In this document: positions 23,401-25,671 of the stretch, in pieces
How the letters are laid out: every line of letters starts with the position of its first letter
Position numbering within the stretch: position 1 is the first letter of the stretch
Source: an uncultured Eubacteriales bacterium
Lineage (GTDB): Bacteria > Bacillota > Clostridia > Oscillospirales > Oscillospiraceae
Assembly (NCBI GenBank): GCA_900549545.1
Contig: URPA01000023.1
Location: 1 to 25,671, forward strand
Direction: 5' to 3'
Length of the DNA stretch: 25,671 nt
The notes under the pieces: model-generated
Databases searched by the model: none
Told to the model about the DNA's origin: nothing
The model's input: only the letters and a program-made list of their open reading frames with translations
Position numbers and translations under genes: made by a program

Positions 23401-23407
23401 ATTTCGT

Positions 23408-23890
23408 TTATAGAGTTAGCTTCATAAAAATTGAAGTGTCCATCGGGCTGTCATTGTATTTATCAATCAGGACGAAGCCCAGCTTTTCATATAGATGAAT
23501 CGCGCTTTGCAGGAAGGGGAGGGTGTCAAGCAAAAGCTCCTTATAGCCAATCGCGCGCGCGTCGTCAATTATTTTCTTTGCCAGAAACTCACCGAGATGT
23601 GCTCCGCGAAATTCGGGCCGGACATAGAGCCGTTTCATCTCGCAGCGCGAATCATCAATTTTCCGCAGGCCTATACAGCCGGCCACGCGCCCGCCCACAA
23701 GGGCGATATAGAGCCTGCCCTCCGGCTCGCCGTATTTATGCTCAAGGTGGCGCAGCTCCTCATCAAAATTCTGCATGCCCAGATACTTCTCAAAGCGGCT
23801 GTCTCCGGCGATCAGCATATCCGTATACTCGGAAAAAAGCTCACGTATCGTCTCTTTGTGGTCATAGCCGGGAATAAGCTTAATATCCAT
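23408..23890 (-). CDS. GNAT family N-acetyltransferase
   Basis: A 160-residue cytoplasmic acetyltransferase using acetyl-CoA; substrate unknown. The CoA-binding motif A is MKRLYVRPEFRGAHLGEFLA (residues 85-104, with Arg95, Gly96, Gly100), where the usual middle Gly is His98. The AGCIGLRKIDD strand and the C-terminal AIHLYEKLGFVLI (motif B) complete the fold. Ribosome site GGAGG. It has its own promoter at 23914-23942 and ends at a strong terminator, so it stands alone. Confidence 0.93.
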   Translation of the reverse strand: MDIKLIPGYDHKETIRELFSEYTDMLIAGDSRFEKYLGMQNFDEELRHLEHKYGEPEGRLYIALVGGRVAGCIGLRKIDDSRCEMKRLYVRPEFRGAHLGEFLAKKIIDDARAIGYKELLLDTLPFLQSAIHLYEKLGFVLIDKYNDSPMDTSIFMKLTL

Positions 23891-23913
23891 GCTGCGTACC
23901 TCCGTTTTTTATC

Positions 23914-23942
23914 AGTATATCGTGTTATCTTGTTAAAGTCAA
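23914..23942 (-). promoter_or_regulatory. Promoter of the GNAT gene
   Basis: TTGACT (23942-23937), 17 bases, TATACT (23919-23914), about 24 bases before the ATG at 23890. Confidence 0.8.
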
Positions 23943-23989
23943 TCCGCAATTTATATCCCCCGTGGGGGCTTATATTTTATTTCCCGCTA

Positions 23990-23998
23990 TGTTATAAT
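23990..23998 (+). promoter_or_regulatory. Extended -10 promoter of the methyltransferase-FmdE pair
   Basis: TGT followed by TATAAT (23993-23998), weak -35. A GC-rich CCCCC-GT-GGGGG palindrome lies about 25 bases upstream. Confidence 0.55.
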
Positions 23999-24027
23999 TT
24001 GAGCAGAAACTGACGGAGGTCAGATTT

Positions 24028-24819
24028 ATGGCTGAGACAATGGAGCAGTGGGACGCTGCCGCAAAAGACTATCAGCGGGTCGCGAAGCTGGGCCTGAACG
24101 AGTATAACAGCCGTCTGCTGCGCTTTTGGGGCGAGAAGGGAATGATATTTCCCGGCGCACGGGTTCTGGATATCGGCTGCGGAGTGGGAAAATACGGGGC
24201 GTATCTCGCGGAGCTCGGCTGTGACGTGACGCTGACAGATATATCCGGTGAAATGCTCCGCCACGCGCAGGAGAATATGACCCGTTTTTCCACACCCTGG
24301 GCCGTCTATCAGTGCAATTTTGACGAGGTCAGCGGGGAAGAGCGCGTCTTTTCCAAGGGCTTTGATTTGAGCATCTCAACCATGTCTCCGGCGGTGCATG
24401 ATGTCCTGACGGTGCGGAAAATGAGCGCCATGACACACGGCTGGTGCTTTCTCGCGAGGTTTTCATCATGGCGCCAGCCCACGCGAGATGAATTTTTAAA
24501 GTGCCTGGGTTTTCCCGGTCAGCCGCCAAGGCAGGGCATGGGTAAAGACAGCGAGGATATAGTAAAGGCCATCGCCGACGCGGGCTTCAAGCCGGAGCTT
24601 GAGAATGTGGACTACAACTGGTCCGACACGCGGACGGCGGAGGAATTTGCGGACTATATGCTGCGCCGCACGGACGCCCTCGCAGGATTCGAGCGGCAAA
24701 AGGCGCTTGACTGCGCCAAGGCTCTCAGCAAAGACGGCGTGATTGAGGACGCGGTTTATACAAAGGTTGACTGGATTTACTGGAAATCGGAGGAAGAAAA
24801 TGATTCACGAGCTGTATAA
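24028..24819 (+). CDS. Class I SAM-dependent methyltransferase
   Basis: A 263-residue cytoplasmic methyltransferase. SAM motif I is VLDIGCGVGKYGAYL (46-60), followed by the acidic end of strand 2 in DVTLTDIS and the later FDLSISTMSPAVHD block. The C-terminal 100 residues form an extra segment. The substrate is unknown. The ATG at 24028 has GGAGGT upstream by about 8 bases. The stop overlaps the FmdE-like gene by 20 bases, so the two are co-translated. I recall this pairing with FmdE in other anaerobes; a shared role in metal or cofactor handling is inference. Confidence 0.9.
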   Translation: MAETMEQWDAAAKDYQRVAKLGLNEYNSRLLRFWGEKGMIFPGARVLDIGCGVGKYGAYLAELGCDVTLTDISGEMLRHAQENMTRFSTPWAVYQCNFDEVSGEERVFSKGFDLSISTMSPAVHDVLTVRKMSAMTHGWCFLARFSSWRQPTRDEFLKCLGFPGQPPRQGMGKDSEDIVKAIADAGFKPELENVDYNWSDTRTAEEFADYMLRRTDALAGFERQKALDCAKALSKDGVIEDAVYTKVDWIYWKSEEENDSRAV

Positions 24820-25315
24820 GAAAGCCGGGGAGCTGCACGGGCATTACTGCTCCGGCCTTGCCATCGGCGTGCGCGCCGCGGCCATTGCAAATGACCGGCT
24901 GGGCATAAGGGAAAAGAACAAGGGGCTATACTGCATTGCCGAATCCGGCGCCTGCTATATCGACGGGATACAGTACGTGTTCGGAACGACCGCCGGCAAC
25001 GGCTGTCTTAAAGTTTTGGACAGGGGCAAGAGCGCCTTCAACTTCTATGACAGAGACAACGGCAAAGCGCTCCGCCTGCTCTTTCTTGGTATGCCCGGGG
25101 GCATGAGCCGCGAGGAGAGCATTGAATTTATCCTCACAGCCCCGGCGGAAAAGCTATTTTCCGAGACGAAGCCCCGCTTTGACGCGCCGGAGTATTCTTT
25201 CCACCGGCAGAATAGCTTCAAGTGCGCCATCTGCGGCGAGGAATGCCGCGAGGGGCACATGGTTCACAGCGAAAATGGCCTCATCTGCCCGGACTGCGCC
25301 GAGAGCTTAAAATGA
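24800..25315 (+). CDS. FmdE-like protein with C-terminal zinc ribbon
   Basis: A 171-residue protein of the formylmethanofuran dehydrogenase subunit E family. HGHYCSGLAIGVRAA (13-27) is the family motif, with His13, His15 and Cys17. ESGACYIDGIQYVFGTTAGNG (48-68) is the second, where the usual Cys of GCT is Thr63. The C-terminal ribbon has Cys142, Cys145, Cys163 and Cys166. Despite the name, such proteins occur in bacteria without methanogenesis and are probably metal-binding; no enzyme role is established. The start is the ATG at 24800, with GGAGGAAG directly upstream; the longer frame from 24743 lies in the methyltransferase gene. No other formylmethanofuran dehydrogenase subunit is in the window. 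Confidence 0.87.
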   Translation: MIHELYKKAGELHGHYCSGLAIGVRAAAIANDRLGIREKNKGLYCIAESGACYIDGIQYVFGTTAGNGCLKVLDRGKSAFNFYDRDNGKALRLLFLGMPGGMSREESIEFILTAPAEKLFSETKPRFDAPEYSFHRQNSFKCAICGEECREGHMVHSENGLICPDCAESLK

Positions 25316-25383
25316 GCCAAAGTCCAATCACCATTTTTTGGAAATCTCTTCAAAAATTTGGATAAAAATTGAAAAATTTTGCC

Positions 25384-25424
25384 TCAAGAGCGTCAGATTT
25401 ATATTTGATGCTCTTGAATTTATT
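25384..25424 (+). terminator. Terminator after the FmdE-like gene
   Basis: TCAAGAGCGTCA (25384-25395) pairs with 25406-25417 (one G-U pair), 10-base loop, followed by AT-rich ATTTATTTTG. An A/T-rich stretch (25316-25383) with no gene lies before it. Confidence 0.6.
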
Positions 25425-25454
25425 TTGCGTTTATTTTATGTTATTGGCGTGTCA

Positions 25455-25532
25455 GATATAGACCGCTTGTGTCAGGCGGTCGCCATCCCTTGTCCGGCGC
25501 TCCATCTCACCATGGAGCGCCATTTCTATATC
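25455..25532. repeat. Branched inverted-repeat element (three-way junction)
   Basis: Outer arms GATATAG (25455-25461) and CTATATC (25526-25532) enclose two hairpins: ACCGC/GCGGT (25462-25466, 25476-25480) and a perfect 10-base stem GGCGCTCCAT/ATGGAGCGCC (25496-25505, 25512-25521). No gene is seen here. Could be a structured RNA, a dispersed element or a phage/mobile remnant. Confidence 0.55.
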
Positions 25533-25536
25533 AAGA

Positions 25537-25565
25537 TTGCGCCGACGCAGGCGTTGTGATATAAT
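25537..25565 (+). promoter_or_regulatory. Promoter near the right edge
   Basis: TTGCGC (25537-25542), 17 bases, perfect TATAAT (25560-25565). It would start a transcript near 25572 that runs into the hairpins at 25616-25671 and on past the edge. Confidence 0.65.
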
Positions 25566-25615
25566 TTGATATGCAAAAACTCATAAGACAGCAACCAGCC
25601 ACAGCAGTCTGCTCT

Positions 25616-25671
25616 GCCGGGGCGGGTTTGGTTTGGTTGCACCAAAGCCAACCCCCGGCTATGCCGGGGGA
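25616..25671 (+). ncRNA. Attenuator-like alternative hairpins, cut by the window edge
   Basis: CCCCCGGC (25652-25659) can pair with GCCGGGGG (25663-25670, loop TAT) or, instead, with GCCGGGG at 25616-25622. The second choice encloses GGGTT...TTTGGT-TGC-ACCAAA...AACCC as one long hairpin. The exclusive pairings resemble an antiterminator and terminator. Whether a T run follows is outside the window, and no known riboswitch class is recognised. Confidence 0.4.

Noticed and set aside
23953..23968. Terminator at CCCCC-GT-GGGGG upstream of the methyltransferase
   Set aside because: The 2-base centre is too tight for a full stem and there is no transcript clearly reaching it; the T-rich tail is more likely promoter sequence.
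24800..25315. Methanogenesis-type formylmethanofuran dehydrogenase
   Set aside because: Only an FmdE-like protein is present; catalytic subunits A, B, C and D are absent, so the family name does not imply the pathway.
1..25671. CRISPR arrays, tRNA or rRNA genes, insertion sequences
   Set aside because: No regularly spaced repeats, cloverleaf ends, rRNA blocks or transposase frames were seen.

Overview
The window looks like a chromosomal segment of a moderately GC-rich anaerobic Clostridia member, probably near the Oscillospiraceae. This is inferred from the gene families: a GGGtGRT protein with an IscU-like partner, a DUF1538 transporter, a singlet glycine riboswitch before an AGCS symporter, NSS transporters and an FmdE-family protein. 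Strong Shine-Dalgarno sites, sigma-A-type promoters and U-tract terminators also fit. There are 23 genes I can support, one of them cut by the left edge. I saw no tRNA, rRNA, insertion sequence, phage gene or CRISPR array.

Layout. (1) 1-375: the 5' end of a radical SAM gene (minus) and a divergent promoter region. (2) 376-6198 (plus): trmL, pgk, tpiA, gpmI, then an IscU/NifU-N-like protein and a GGGtGRT protein, closed by a bidirectional terminator. (3) 6205-11569 (minus): a tight five-gene operon read as DUF1538 membrane transporter, tandem PII-like protein, TPR-DUF1963 membrane-anchored protein, DUF4299-like protein and a small two-helix membrane protein. (4) 11632-13360 (plus): promoter, singlet glycine riboswitch with a terminator hairpin, and a Na+:alanine/glycine symporter. 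(5) 13359-15622 (plus): a ferredoxin-domain protein, then an NSS transporter. (6) 15627-18663 (minus): a second NSS transporter with its own promoter, an EamA exporter, and a TetR regulator with a promoter inside the gene upstream. (7) 18649-22407 (minus): a copper cluster of an unknown small membrane protein, the CopA P-type ATPase and an HMA-TauE/SafE protein. It diverges from (8) an MBL-fold hydrolase (plus, 22538-23374); the two promoters sit back to back and each carries the same palindrome. (9) GNAT acetyltransferase (minus), then methyltransferase and FmdE-like genes (plus). (10) 25316-25671: no gene, but a terminator, a branched inverted-repeat structure, a promoter, and two mutually exclusive GC-rich hairpins at the right edge.

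The most promising candidates for undescribed biology are the DUF1538/PII-like operon, which looks like an AmtB-GlnK-type transporter and regulator pair with three unknown passengers; the shared-operator copper/MBL divergon; and the structured RNA-like segment at the right end. Many long open frames antisense to GC-rich genes are codon-bias shadows and were left out. All functions are read from sequence motifs without database searches.
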